Source: a virus. Taken from it: a DNA stretch of 24,741 bases. Shown here piece after piece: positions 4,275-10,840 of this stretch. The position numbers were made by a program, and so were the translations under genes. How positions within the stretch are numbered: position 1 is the stretch's first letter; each line of letters opens with the position of its first letter. A model generated the notes under the pieces. The model was given only the letters and a program-made list of their open reading frames with translations, did no database searches and had not been told where the DNA came from. The stretch covers positions 1 through 24,741 of the IMG/VR virus record IMGVR_UViG_3300044612_000981, one strand, 5' to 3'.

Positions 4275-5175
4275 GGCTTTGGTCCTGTTCGACGCGTCGC
4301 AGGTTCTTTGCCGCTTCGTCGAAGTATGATTCCTTCAGCTCAATACCCAGGAACTTCCTGTTGAGCTTTAATGCTTCATGGCCTTCGGAACCGATGCCTG
4401 CAAACGGACTCAGCACCACGTCTCCCTCCTTGCTCCATAGTTGCAAGCAGCGATGAATCACGTCTAGTTGAAGTGGACATATGTGACGCGTGTCCGACTC
4501 ATGCCGAGCCGCACGAGCGTTTAGCGTGTTGCTCTGGTCGATGTCCATCCATATTGGTGACGCGTACCGTTGCCAAATGTCGATTGATAGATTGCCAGTC
4601 CGCTCAAACGCTTCGCCAGCAAAGTGATCGAACTCGCCAGCGATCGGATCTGGATTCTTCCCAGGCTTGCGGAACGTACAAACGTAATCCGGAATGCCTT
4701 GGCGACTCATCGACGAGTCTTTGCAGACTTGCTTGTGCAACAGCCCGAGAGCCTTTGTTCGCTGCATCGCCGTCACCGGATCTTTCCAAATGCAAACCTC
4801 GGAATGATAGATCCATCCGTACTCCTGGAAGCATCGGATGATGTCACCTCTAAAGTCCCGTATTCCGATGTAGCCGTCGTTGGTGATTGTGCTCGGCATG
4901 TTCATGCAATGCACACTGCACAATCGGCCTGGCTTGATGACGCGATACAGTTGCTCGACCAGAAAGCCGAAATGCTGAAAGAACTCCGCATCGCTTTCGC
5001 AGTTGCCCATATCGTTGATGATGTCGCTGTAAACGTACAGTGACGCAAACGGCGGACTGAACACTGAAAAGCCTATTGAATCGTCTGGGATGTCTCGGAT
5101 AACCTCGCAGCAATCTCCGTTGTAGAGATGCCATCCGTTGCCCGATATGTCCCGCTTTGCTGCTACCTCGCTCAC
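4258..5175 (-). CDS. DNA methyltransferase, beta-class, cytosine-N4 type (305 aa)
   Basis: Motif IV appears as SPPF at residues 40-43 (after GDCCEVIRDIPDDSIGFSVF, the usual lead-in), and the S-adenosylmethionine-binding motif I as LSPFAGIGSEG at about 255-265. Motif IV before motif I is the beta arrangement. Serine in SPP(F/Y) is typical of m4C enzymes, whereas m6A enzymes usually have DPPY, so the exact base is inferred. The target-recognition region is likely residues 130-230 (QRTKALGLLHKQVCKDSSMSRQGIPDYV is family-like). It starts with GTG four bases after the helicase stop, with GAGG just before. It is paired with the SNF2-like helicase and probably protects phage DNA from host restriction. 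No endonuclease partner is visible. Confidence 0.9.
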   Translation of the reverse strand: MSEVAAKRDISGNGWHLYNGDCCEVIRDIPDDSIGFSVFSPPFASLYVYSDIINDMGNCESDAEFFQHFGFLVEQLYRVIKPGRLCSVHCMNMPSTITNDGYIGIRDFRGDIIRCFQEYGWIYHSEVCIWKDPVTAMQRTKALGLLHKQVCKDSSMSRQGIPDYVCTFRKPGKNPDPIAGEFDHFAGEAFERTGNLSIDIWQRYASPIWMDIDQSNTLNARAARHESDTRHICPLQLDVIHRCLQLWSKEGDVVLSPFAGIGSEGHEALKLNRKFLGIELKESYFDEAAKNLRRVEQDQSRGRLF

Positions 5176-5178
5176 TTC

Positions 5179-6591
5179 CTATTCCTCCACTGTTAAAAAT
5201 GATGGCAACGAGAACTTGCCCGTTGCTCGATACTCCCGCTTCCCTTCCCGCAATCCAAATTCGTCCAGCGTCGATTCCCGCATTGCATCAGCCATTCCGC
5301 ATCGCATGGCCTCAAAGTCTGATTCTTTGCGAGCGATCGCCGAGTTAATAGCCGACTCGGTGTCTGCAAGAACAATATGCACGTCGACTGGCTTCTCTTG
5401 ACCAAATCGCCAGCAGCGTCGGATGGCTTGGTAGTACATCTCAAACGAGTAGGACAGACCCGCAAACACCATGCGATTGCAGTGCTGCCAATTCATGCCC
5501 ATGCCCGCAATGGACGGCTTGCTGATTAGTACGTCGTATTTTCCGAAGGAGAAGTCGGCCAGCTTACGTTCCTTCTCGGTGTCCTTCATGTCACCGCGTA
5601 CCTCGCAGGCTTGCGGCATCAGCTCGGCCAGCATGTCGCTTTCGTAGTTCGTGTCGCACCATACAACGCATGGTCCATCAGCGGCCTCGACAATACGTTT
5701 GGCTTGCTGGCATCTGGCCTCGCATGTCATCCGCTTTTCTTCATGGATCGTTGTGGCTGTGATCCCGCTGACGTTAAACAGAAAACCAGTCGGAGCAACC
5801 ATCACATCTGCTTCAACAATATGGCGAGTCACCCGCAATGCTGGAATGTCGTAGCCTTTGTCGCTGCCGCCAATGTCGCTTGGCTTGCCAATGCAGACCG
5901 CCCATTGAGCAACCCAGCTCCAGAAGTCTTTCTGTCCGTGCGGCATCAAAACCCAGCGTGACGTGTCGCCTGAGTCATGGTAAAAGAATCGATTGAGCAT
6001 ATCGGTAGCGTCGCACACTCCCAGAAACTCGGCGTGATTGCCCAATTCCATGTGATCGTTCGGAGCTGGAGTTGCCGTACAAGCCAATCGAAAACGAGTC
6101 TCCTTATACCTATCGCAAAGCAAGTCCCGCGTCTTGCCGTTCATGCCCTTCAAAATGCTTGATTCATCGAGCACAACGCCACCAAACTTCACGCCGTCGA
6201 ACTTGTGCAGCTTTTCATAGTTGATGAGATTGATTCCTTCGATGAGTTCCGATAAATCATCGCAAACAGCGACATCGCACTTGATGCCGAACTTTTCTGC
6301 CTCGCGTTTCGTTTGTTGCCGCACTCCAACCGGACAATGGATTACCACCGGCATCTTCGTTTCGTTGTGTACTACTCTGGCCCATTCAAGTTGCTGGAAT
6401 GTCTTGCCCATGCCGCAATCCTCAAACAGAGCAGCTCGGCCACGCCGAATGGCCCAAGCAACAACTCGCTTCTGCCAGTCCATCAGCTTTTTATTGAGGA
6501 TCTTTTCGCTGATCTCAATGCCTGTGGCATTAACCACTCGCCGCTTGTTAGCGATAAATTGTTCATAGTGGATATCTGTATTCTTAAGCAC
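5179..6591 (-). CDS. SNF2-type superfamily II helicase/ATPase (470 aa)
   Basis: Walker A EDCGMGKT at 57-64 after the Q-motif-like LMDWQKRVVAWAI; Walker B/DEAH position is DESS (142-145) followed by ILKG; motif III CTATPAPND (171-179); C-terminal RecA lobe with VWCDTNYESDML, VLISKPSIAGMGMNWQ and motif VI QAIRRCWRFGQ (388-398). The DESS form and RRCWRFGQ are typical of phage Snf2-like proteins. Start is GTG at 6591 with GGAG eight bases upstream, overlapping the previous gene by 8 bp. It moves on or remodels duplex DNA using ATP. The adjacent methyltransferase, four bases downstream, suggests a joint role in DNA modification or replication. Confidence 0.9.
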   Translation of the reverse strand: MLKNTDIHYEQFIANKRRVVNATGIEISEKILNKKLMDWQKRVVAWAIRRGRAALFEDCGMGKTFQQLEWARVVHNETKMPVVIHCPVGVRQQTKREAEKFGIKCDVAVCDDLSELIEGINLINYEKLHKFDGVKFGGVVLDESSILKGMNGKTRDLLCDRYKETRFRLACTATPAPNDHMELGNHAEFLGVCDATDMLNRFFYHDSGDTSRWVLMPHGQKDFWSWVAQWAVCIGKPSDIGGSDKGYDIPALRVTRHIVEADVMVAPTGFLFNVSGITATTIHEEKRMTCEARCQQAKRIVEAADGPCVVWCDTNYESDMLAELMPQACEVRGDMKDTEKERKLADFSFGKYDVLISKPSIAGMGMNWQHCNRMVFAGLSYSFEMYYQAIRRCWRFGQEKPVDVHIVLADTESAINSAIARKESDFEAMRCGMADAMRESTLDEFGLREGKREYRATGKFSLPSFLTVEE

Positions 6592-6931
6592 GCTTCAACT
6601 CCACATTTCTTTCTTGCATCTTCTGCTTCCGCTCAATCTCCACCTCTTCAGCTCGATCGCAACCGAGGCAACGCATGGTTAAAATTTTCGCTCCGCATCT
6701 CCCGCATCGATGTTGGTTTTTCTCGACGAATCCACGCCGGATTTGACGTGCAAGCGTCATGTAGTAATCACGGCACTTGTTCCGTCCGATGTGCAGGTAA
6801 TCGTTTCGATTGTTCGACCACCAGCGAGAGAACATCTCGCCAGCGGTTTCAATAGGATCTCTCGACGAGTACAGCATCGCGTCCATCAGTTCATCGATCG
6901 CCTTGTCCGTAAAGTTCACCCGACTAGCCAT
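6584..6931 (-). CDS. Zinc-ribbon hypothetical protein (115 aa)
   Basis: The C-terminal half has HRCGRCGAKILTMRCLGCD, a CxxC...CxxC zinc ribbon, followed by a charged helix (EEVEIERKQKMQERNVELK). The N-terminal half is helical with W/Y residues (DELMDAMLYSSRDPIETAGEMFSRWW, then YMTLARQIRRGF). The ATG at 6931 (MASRVNFTD) is preferred to an upstream in-frame start at 7000: it has GGTGATG upstream and lies within the end of the 33-aa membrane-protein gene, and the longer N-terminus would be glycine-rich nonsense read in another frame of that gene. DNA or RNA binding is likely but not specified. Confidence 0.75.
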   Translation of the reverse strand: MASRVNFTDKAIDELMDAMLYSSRDPIETAGEMFSRWWSNNRNDYLHIGRNKCRDYYMTLARQIRRGFVEKNQHRCGRCGAKILTMRCLGCDRAEEVEIERKQKMQERNVELKRA

Positions 6932-7017
6932 AACATCACCATCACCGCAACGAACACCGAAACCACCAACACCACTTCCGTGACCGGCCAGCGGTCCCAA
7001 TCAACTTCCTTTTCCAT
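6916..7017 (-). CDS. Very small single-pass membrane protein (33 aa)
   Basis: ATG at 7017 has an excellent GGAGG about nine bases upstream. The product is a charged N-terminus (MEKEVDWDRWPVTE) followed by an uninterrupted hydrophobic helix of about 20 residues (VVLVVSVFVAVMVMLWLVG) that reaches the C-terminus, so one membrane segment with a short cytoplasmic head is predicted. The 3' end overlaps the first codons of the zinc-ribbon gene (start 6931), which suggests translational coupling. The function is unknown; tiny phage membrane proteins include holin-like, superinfection-exclusion and host-modulating types, and nothing here decides between them. Confidence 0.7.
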   Translation of the reverse strand: MEKEVDWDRWPVTEVVLVVSVFVAVMVMLWLVG

Positions 7018-7036
7018 CGTCCTAGCCCTCCTCAAT

Positions 7037-7124
7037 ACCGACGGCAGGAGTTAAACCTGCAACTCTGGAGCGTCTGGTCAGTAACCTCAGCCCAGTGTGT
7101 TTCCGTTCCTTACACCACGTCGGC
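7037..7124 (-). tRNA. tRNA-like gene 2 with an enlarged anticodon loop
   Basis: Minus strand 7124 to 7037: acceptor GCCGACG/CGTCGGT (one G-U), T8 G9 present. D arm GTGT/ACAC has an 11-nt loop containing GG. Anticodon stem CTGGG/TCCAG (one G-U) closes a 21-nt loop; the variable loop is AGTT. T arm GCAGG/CCTGC has loop TTTAACT (usual C56 is T); the discriminator would be A at 7036. No CCA is encoded. An alternative CTGG/CCAG stem gives a 14-nt loop and longer variable region. The loop begins CTGAGG, giving U33, GAG and a purine at 37 if 14 extra nt follow position 37, but a Leu tRNA should have a long variable arm, so identity is not assigned. The T stem is identical to that of tRNA-like gene 1. 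Confidence 0.55.
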
Positions 7125-7132
7125 CATCACAA

Positions 7133-7363
7133 TCACCGGCTCTGCACCACCGGAAACTGTGCGTACACTTCTTCAATCCTTCGCGTCTGCTGCTCGCAGA
7201 CCTCGTCCACCTTCTTTAACTCTCGCCACAATGCGACGAGTGCCATCTGTTCTCTGGTCAGCGTTTCCAACCGACTCGTCGCCAACGACTCCGCGATCCG
7301 CCTGGCGTCATGCGGTGTGATCGGTGCGATGAGTCCGTATCGTTTTGATGTTGGGTAGATCAT
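7133..7363 (-). CDS. Small helical hypothetical protein (76 aa)
   Basis: ATG at 7363 overlaps the TGA of the preceding gene as ATGA. The protein is almost all helix, with PHDARRIAESLATSRLETLTREQMALVALWRELKKVDEVCEQQTRRIEEVYAQF forming a likely coiled coil or helical hairpin. There is no metal site, signal or membrane segment. It ends eight bases before tRNA-like gene 2. The position inside the recombination/early operon suggests a small accessory protein; no function can be assigned. Confidence 0.65.
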   Translation of the reverse strand: MIYPTSKRYGLIAPITPHDARRIAESLATSRLETLTREQMALVALWRELKKVDEVCEQQTRRIEEVYAQFPVVQSR

Positions 7364-7665
7364 TGATACACCTTGTACGTTTGAGCCAGCTTGCCTGTGT
7401 GATTGCAGATGCGTTGATCGTGCTGGTAGATCACCAGCTTCGACACCAACGCACTCGCACGCTTTCGAATCGATTCGTGATTGAGTGCACCGTTCCGAAC
7501 CGCTCTGGCTGCAACCTCGTTTGCCGTCGCCTCGCCCAGCTCCAGCAGGCAGTCGATGAACGTCTGCTCCATCATTCCGAGCTTCGGACCAATCTCCTCG
7601 GCAGCGATCTGCGAGGTAATCGGATCGCTCGCACGAGCCTCGGCCCAGTCAAGCAATGGCATCAT
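7360..7665 (-). CDS. Winged-helix-like DNA-binding protein (101 aa)
   Basis: After a short head (DWAEARASDPITSQIAAEEIGPKLG), the region FIDCLLELGEATANEVAARAVRNGALNHESIRKRASALVSKLVIY reads as a winged helix: helix, then a turn-helix with the ATANEVA...ESIRKRASALV recognition part, then a wing-like TGKLAQTYKVYQ end. Similar small proteins are common in phage early regions. ATG at 7665 with GAGGTG upstream; it follows the RecT-like gene by two bases. It could regulate the operon or act in replication; the sequence only supports DNA binding. Confidence 0.65.
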   Translation of the reverse strand: MMPLLDWAEARASDPITSQIAAEEIGPKLGMMEQTFIDCLLELGEATANEVAARAVRNGALNHESIRKRASALVSKLVIYQHDQRICNHTGKLAQTYKVYQ

Positions 7666-7667
7666 CG

Positions 7668-8339
7668 TTACACCTCAACCGTTTCTTCCAGTGCCACTGG
7701 AGTTGGCGGTGCAGCGTTCTTGATGATGTTGCCGACGCGACGAGGTGCAGCGGTGTTGATCACCTCGCCTTCGACCGTGTCGGAAACTTCCTCCGAGGTA
7801 TGCAGTCCCATCGCCAACTCCGGTGCATAGGCTCGAATGAACCAACCCGCAGCTCGGTAGCGAAGCATCTGTTCCGGCATTGTTTGCCACTTGGAACCCT
7901 GCTTTCCGTACCATCCTTCTTTCTTCGCCAGTCCGACAGTGATCTCGCTTCCTTCGAGCATCTCGCCAGTGCACAGCTCAACGGCACAAGCGATGCAACC
8001 ATGCGTATCGGTGCCCGGTTGTCCGGTCCATCGGTAGCGGATCGCAGAGAACTTCCCGCAGGAGTTGAACGTCGCAATCAAGAACTGACTCGACCAACTC
8101 GGCCTGCCGTGCACGATGTACAGATTCTGCATCACCATCAGCGGATCGGCACCCATGCGATTCGACATGTTCAAAGCAACAACGCAGTTGGCGATGTTGT
8201 TTTGAAACTCCTTCGGCACCAGCGTTGACGACGACAGCAGCTTTGCCGCTCGCTGCGTCAGCATGAAACTCTTTTCGCTGCCAAAACCGATGGAAACATC
8301 ATCAGCACTTACCAACTCTTTTTCGATTACAACACTCAT
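7668..8339 (-). CDS. RecT-like single-strand annealing protein (223 aa)
   Basis: Core resembles phage RecT-family proteins: NNIANCVVALNMSNRMGADPLMVMQNLYIVHGRPSWSSQFLIATFN, a region on substrate presentation (GWYGKQGSKWQTMPEQMLRYRAAGWFIRAYAPELAMGL) and a variable C-terminal tail (SEEVSDTVEGEV...). The ATG at 8339 (MSVVIEKEL) has a strong GGAGGAG; an in-frame start at 8366 lies inside the exonuclease gene and lacks support. It follows the exonuclease by four bases. Together they form a RecE/RecT-type module for annealing of resected DNA ends during phage recombination or replication. Confidence 0.8.
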   Translation of the reverse strand: MSVVIEKELVSADDVSIGFGSEKSFMLTQRAAKLLSSSTLVPKEFQNNIANCVVALNMSNRMGADPLMVMQNLYIVHGRPSWSSQFLIATFNSCGKFSAIRYRWTGQPGTDTHGCIACAVELCTGEMLEGSEITVGLAKKEGWYGKQGSKWQTMPEQMLRYRAAGWFIRAYAPELAMGLHTSEEVSDTVEGEVINTAAPRRVGNIIKNAAPPTPVALEETVEV

Positions 8340-8343
8340 CAAA

Positions 8344-9168
8344 CTACTCCTCCAAGGCAAAAACATGCTTGTCGTACCAACGCGGCAAGCTCAGATTCAC
8401 AACACCACTCGACCAGTTCGCGATCCAGTCATCACTAGCCAGCCGCGACTTGTATTCAACGAGCAACTGCTCGATCTCATCAAACCCAATTGCAAGTGAC
8501 TGATCGTCCAGCTCGTACACTGCCGACTCATACGGTGCAGCAGTGTTGACTACGAAGAAGAAAAACCGGAAGTCGTCTCCGTACTTCTCCCGGCAAGCCA
8601 GCCTGTAGAATGCTGCTTGCCGTGCATATCCAAACGCACCCACGCTCTTACAGAAGGCACTTGGAGACGCGTCCCTAGTGGTCTTGATGTCAATAATGAT
8701 TTGCGATTCTGGCAGCACCATATCCGGCTTGCACTTGCACGGAACACCAAGCCAGTCAAACATAATCGGCACCTCGATCACCGCATCCCGAGGCAACTCG
8801 TTGATGTAGTACTTTCCGATGTCGTGATTGCTCAGCGACTCGACGCACTCACAAGCTTGCTGGTACAGATCGCCGTCGACGAGTTGCTTGCCCGCTGCCT
8901 CGGCCTGGAACTCAGCCCACGCAATCTTTCCGTCCGTTGTGCGACGATCGCACTTTGGAACCACCGCGTAACGTGAACTAAACGTGTCCGGTTCCAACGC
9001 CAGCGAGTGCACCAGCTCGCCAAGTGCCATCGATGACGACTGCTCTTTGACAAGCGTCTCGGTAACAAACGTCTGCAAAAACTCTTGCGGACTCCGCTTC
9101 AAAACCGACAGCATTGAGTTGCTAATTCTCGACGTGTCGGCGTGATAACTATCGTTTTCGATTCCCAT
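8344..9168 (-). CDS. PD-(D/E)XK exonuclease, RecE/YqaJ-like (274 aa)
   Basis: Start ATG at 9168 (MGIENDSYH) has GGGAGGA just upstream; the 9207 extension lacks support. ISNSMLSVLKRSPQEFL and GELVHSLALEPDTF are typical opening motifs of this phage exonuclease family. The catalytic core is KPDMV (residues 147-151), then IIIDIKTT (157-164), giving the D...(D/E)xK arrangement as D..DIK; a following YARQAAFY helix carries the conserved Q/Y residues. The product is a 5'-3' resecting nuclease that would supply single-strand tails to the RecT-like partner encoded next. The end overlaps nothing, but the start overlaps the upstream gene by 20 bp. Confidence 0.88.
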   Translation of the reverse strand: MGIENDSYHADTSRISNSMLSVLKRSPQEFLQTFVTETLVKEQSSSMALGELVHSLALEPDTFSSRYAVVPKCDRRTTDGKIAWAEFQAEAAGKQLVDGDLYQQACECVESLSNHDIGKYYINELPRDAVIEVPIMFDWLGVPCKCKPDMVLPESQIIIDIKTTRDASPSAFCKSVGAFGYARQAAFYRLACREKYGDDFRFFFFVVNTAAPYESAVYELDDQSLAIGFDEIEQLLVEYKSRLASDDWIANWSSGVVNLSLPRWYDKHVFALEE

Positions 9169-9583
9169 CTCTTCCTCCCATCCCAAACAAAAACCGCACA
9201 AACTCACAAAGCACTTGCCACCTGTTCTCGCGATCGCGTCGATTCATCGCAGCGGCGATCACGTAGATCCGCTCAGGATGCAGACGAAACGCCTGCGTTT
9301 CAGTCACCAACCAATACACCTGGTCGCATGTTTCGTGATTCCAGATCCAATACAAACCACAACGCATCCATCCTGGACGGACGTTGAGCAAATTGAGCTT
9401 GAGGAACTCAGCCTCCAGCCAGTAAAAATCGATGTGGTCAAGCGAGATCAATCCCTTGCCACCGCAGTAGCAGCAGTCGTCGGCAAGTTGCCCGCGACGC
9501 TCGCACCACTCGCAATCGATTGACTCAATTACGTCATCGATAAAGCGTTCGATGCAGCGATCAATTGCTTGTTCGGTTGTCAT
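9149..9583 (-). CDS. Zinc-finger (DnaJ-type motif) hypothetical protein (144 aa)
   Basis: ATG at 9583 (MTTEQAIDRC) has GGAAAGGAA upstream and overlaps the 3' end of csrA; the longer frame start at 9664 would overlap csrA far more. CEWCERRG (residues 24-31) and CCYCGGKG (37-44) give two CxxC units of the CxxCxGxG kind found in DnaJ zinc domains. The rest (IDFYWLEAEFLKLNLLNVRPGWMRCGLYWIWNHETCDQVYWLVTETQAFRL) is Trp/Tyr-rich with no recognised fold. The C-terminus is basic (GGRDGNRKR). It lies between csrA and the exonuclease in the same operon. The function is unknown, possibly protein or nucleic-acid binding. Confidence 0.72.
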   Translation of the reverse strand: MTTEQAIDRCIERFIDDVIESIDCEWCERRGQLADDCCYCGGKGLISLDHIDFYWLEAEFLKLNLLNVRPGWMRCGLYWIWNHETCDQVYWLVTETQAFRLHPERIYVIAAAMNRRDRENRWQVLCEFVRFLFGMGGRDGNRKR

Positions 9584-9758
9584 CGGTCGATTCCTTTCCG
9601 TGTTTAATGGCTGCGTAGATTTCCTCTCTGTGAACTGGAATGTCTTTGGGAGCGGTGATGCCAAGCCTCAGCTTTCCGCCGGAAAAGAAGACGACCTGAA
9701 TAATGATGTCGTCGCCAATGCGAATCGATTCGCCAATGTCCCGTGCAAGTACCAGCAT
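9561..9758 (-). CDS. csrA: CsrA-like post-transcriptional regulator (65 aa)
   Basis: The complete family signature is present: MLVLAR (with the RNA-contacting Arg 6), GESIRIGDDIIIQVV, GGKLRLGI, APKDIPVHREEIYAAI with the second RNA-binding Arg in VHRE. Length of 65 is normal. CsrA binds GGA motifs in leaders and blocks or changes translation. Here it is the first gene of the leftward recombination operon, so a phage copy could re-tune host mRNAs or time its own operon. Its own leader has GGA at the ribosome site (CGAAAGGAATT) and ACGGACG 20 bp before the ATG, which would permit autoregulation (inference). The C-terminal tail (GKESTDDNRTSN) is polar and free. Confidence 0.93.
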   Translation of the reverse strand: MLVLARDIGESIRIGDDIIIQVVFFSGGKLRLGITAPKDIPVHREEIYAAIKHGKESTDDNRTSN

Positions 9759-9918
9759 GGGTAATTCCTTTCGGTGCGTCCGTTGCCAAAAACTAGGCAG
9801 GCACCACTAAGAGTTGATTGCTAACCGTGTGACGCTTGCAGTTCAGTGCTCGCGTTCACACGTCCTGTCGTTCAGGTGTGCAAGAGATTATCGGGCTGCA
9901 AAATGCTTTGCAATAGGT
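9759..9918 (-). promoter_or_regulatory. Leader and likely promoter region of the csrA operon
   Basis: About 160 bp without an ORF upstream of csrA. On the minus strand GATAAT (9892-9887) resembles a -10 box, with TTGCAA (9913-9908) 15 bp upstream as a weak -35. TTGCAA is also part of the repeat at 9904-9923, so a regulator binding there would cover the promoter. Around 9857-9880 an imperfect hairpin (CCTG/CAGG with flanking CACA/TGTG) is possible in the transcript. The promoter call is weak. Confidence 0.35.
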
Positions 9919-9923
9919 CTAGT
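9904..9923. repeat. Direct repeat copy 1 flanking the HTH gene (TTGCAAT/CTAGT)
   Basis: TGCTTTGCAAT, four bases, CTAGT. The second copy lies at 10137-10155 with a three-base gap. The repeats bracket the HTH gene; copy 1 overlaps its stop codon. They could be operators of the HTH protein or duplicated insertion or attachment sequence. Confidence 0.6.
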
Positions 9924-10119
9924 CGTCTTTTTTCCCAAAATTTGGATTGCCACTACCTCGCTTCCAGGTCGACTCGATCTTTTTTACCTGCTTTTCTGTT
10001 AGCAAAAGCGAGTTCCCGTACTTGAGTTGAAATCCTAGAACTTTTGCCCAACGAGAGACCGTCGCAGTCGAACAACCTATCTTTTTTGCCGCTTCTGTTG
10101 CTGTAACCATGCCTTTCAT
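9919..10119 (-). CDS. Small MerR/excisionase-like helix-turn-helix protein (66 aa)
   Basis: ATG at 10119 has a near-perfect AAGGAGGT five bases upstream; a longer in-frame start at 10290 lies in the divergent plus-strand region and is rejected. MVTATEAAKKIGCSTATVSRWAKVLGFQLKYGNSLLLTEKQVKKIE is a MerR-like winged helix-turn-helix, with recognition helix around TATVSRWAKVLG. The tail is basic (STWKRGSGNPNFGKKDD). It stands at the centre of the divergent region, facing the two plus-strand genes and upstream of csrA. This fits a small transcription regulator or an excisionase-type accessory protein. TTGCAAT repeats at 9908, 10129 and 10141 are candidate binding sites. Confidence 0.75.
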   Translation of the reverse strand: MKGMVTATEAAKKIGCSTATVSRWAKVLGFQLKYGNSLLLTEKQVKKIESTWKRGSGNPNFGKKDD

Positions 10120-10257
10120 AGTACCTCCTTGCAATCTGCTTTGCAATTGACTAGTGTAAAAAACACAGGCAAAGGAGGCTGAACCGTGATCCCAATCAAT
10201 GGACCATCGACCTTCAGTGCTTGTGTTAGCGGAGAGGAAACACCAAAAGGAGAGATC
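10120..10257. promoter_or_regulatory. Divergent control region between the HTH gene and the plus-strand genes
   Basis: Contains TTGCAAT at 10129-10135 and 10141-10147 (12 bp apart), the second direct-repeat copy at 10137-10155, an inverted repeat GTGT/ACAC around an A-run (10154-10167) and TTGACT (10147-10152) as a possible plus-strand -35. No good -10 was found. The transcript of the plus-strand genes starts somewhere here. A GTG at 10186 could extend the first plus-strand gene but lacks a ribosome site. Confidence 0.45.
10137..10155. repeat. Direct repeat copy 2 flanking the HTH gene (TTGCAAT/CTAGT)
   Basis: TGCTTTGCAAT, three bases, CTAGT; partner of 9904-9923. It lies directly upstream of the HTH gene's ribosome binding site. 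Confidence 0.6.
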
Positions 10258-10265
10258 ATGAGCAA
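10234..10265 (+). repeat. Duplicated translation-initiation leader, copy 1
   Basis: 32 bp beginning GAGGAAACACC, including AAAAGGAG, ATG and the codons for MSN/K. It is identical to 10506-10537 except for one base (G against A before ATC). It provides the ribosome binding site of the gene at 10258. Confidence 0.85.
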
Positions 10266-10500
10266 CGGACAGTGCGTGACTTGCAAACACTGGGGAAACG
10301 CAAAGGACGGAGGCAAGTCATTCCGAGAGTGCCAGCGGATTTTGCATGATGTGGTTCAGGCGTCGGACTGCGATGAGTTTAGTAGAGATCCCGAAAACGT
10401 TTTAGAAGAGACCGCCGTTGTCATCGATGGTAGCGGATATTTTGCAAGACTGCGATCAAAGGCTGATTTTGGTTGCGTCATGCACGAGGCTAAGTCCTAG
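10258..10500 (+). CDS. Small Cys-rich hypothetical protein (80 aa)
   Basis: ATG at 10258 with AAAAGGAG is fixed by the shared leader. CVTCKHWGNAKDGGKSFRECQRI (residues 6-28) has CxxC-KHW...C, followed by SDCDEF, an acidic stretch, and AVVIDGSGYFARLRSKADFGCVMHE. The CKHW...C...DFGC pattern occurs in small phage proteins and suggests a metal-binding fold held by four cysteines. It is one of only two plus-strand genes in a minus-strand genome, so it is transcribed separately from the region near the HTH regulator. The function is unknown; the regulatory placement fits an early or accessory (moron-like) gene. Confidence 0.75.
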   Translation: MSNGQCVTCKHWGNAKDGGKSFRECQRILHDVVQASDCDEFSRDPENVLEETAVVIDGSGYFARLRSKADFGCVMHEAKS

Positions 10501-10505
10501 CTTTC

Positions 10506-10537
10506 GAGGAAACACCAAAAGGAGAAATCATGAGCAA
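10506..10537 (+). repeat. Duplicated translation-initiation leader, copy 2
   Basis: Same 32-bp module as 10234-10265 with one difference, placed 6 bp after the stop of the first plus-strand gene. It provides AAAAGGAG, ATG and the first MSN codons of the second gene. Confidence 0.85.
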
Positions 10538-10838
10538 TAAAGCAATAATTGTGCTAGAAAAAGGACCTCTTGACGGTGCGGAAATAAGGTGGCCAAACAA
10601 TGGTGGGGATTTTCCAACAACGCTTCAGTTCGGGTTTCACCGACTGTTCGACCCGGCCCAACCATTGACTTCTGCAGGTGTTATCAGATATTGCAAATAC
10701 GTTGCTTACCAAGGAGAGCAATTCGGACCAATTTCAAACGAGGACGGGCTTCCTGAAAACGAAGTTCAGTATTATTTGTTTGCTGGAGAGTCTGACGACC
10801 ATGCTGAATCGATTAGCGATCTTTGGTCTAAAGAGTAG
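10530..10838 (+). CDS. Hypothetical protein (102 aa)
   Basis: Starts in leader copy 2. The sequence begins MSNKAIIVLEKGPLDGAEIRWPNNGGDFPTTLQFGFHRLFDP, which recalls phage proteins with a conserved GPLDG(A/G) start motif, and continues VIRYCKYVAYQGEQFGPISNEDGLPENEVQYYLFAGESDDHAESISDLWSKE, an acidic C-terminal half. No enzymatic motif is present. It is co-transcribed with the gene at 10258 and ends two bases before the convergent metalloprotease gene, with no obvious terminator between them. Confidence 0.75.
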   Translation: MSNKAIIVLEKGPLDGAEIRWPNNGGDFPTTLQFGFHRLFDPAQPLTSAGVIRYCKYVAYQGEQFGPISNEDGLPENEVQYYLFAGESDDHAESISDLWSKE

Positions 10839-10840
10839 TC

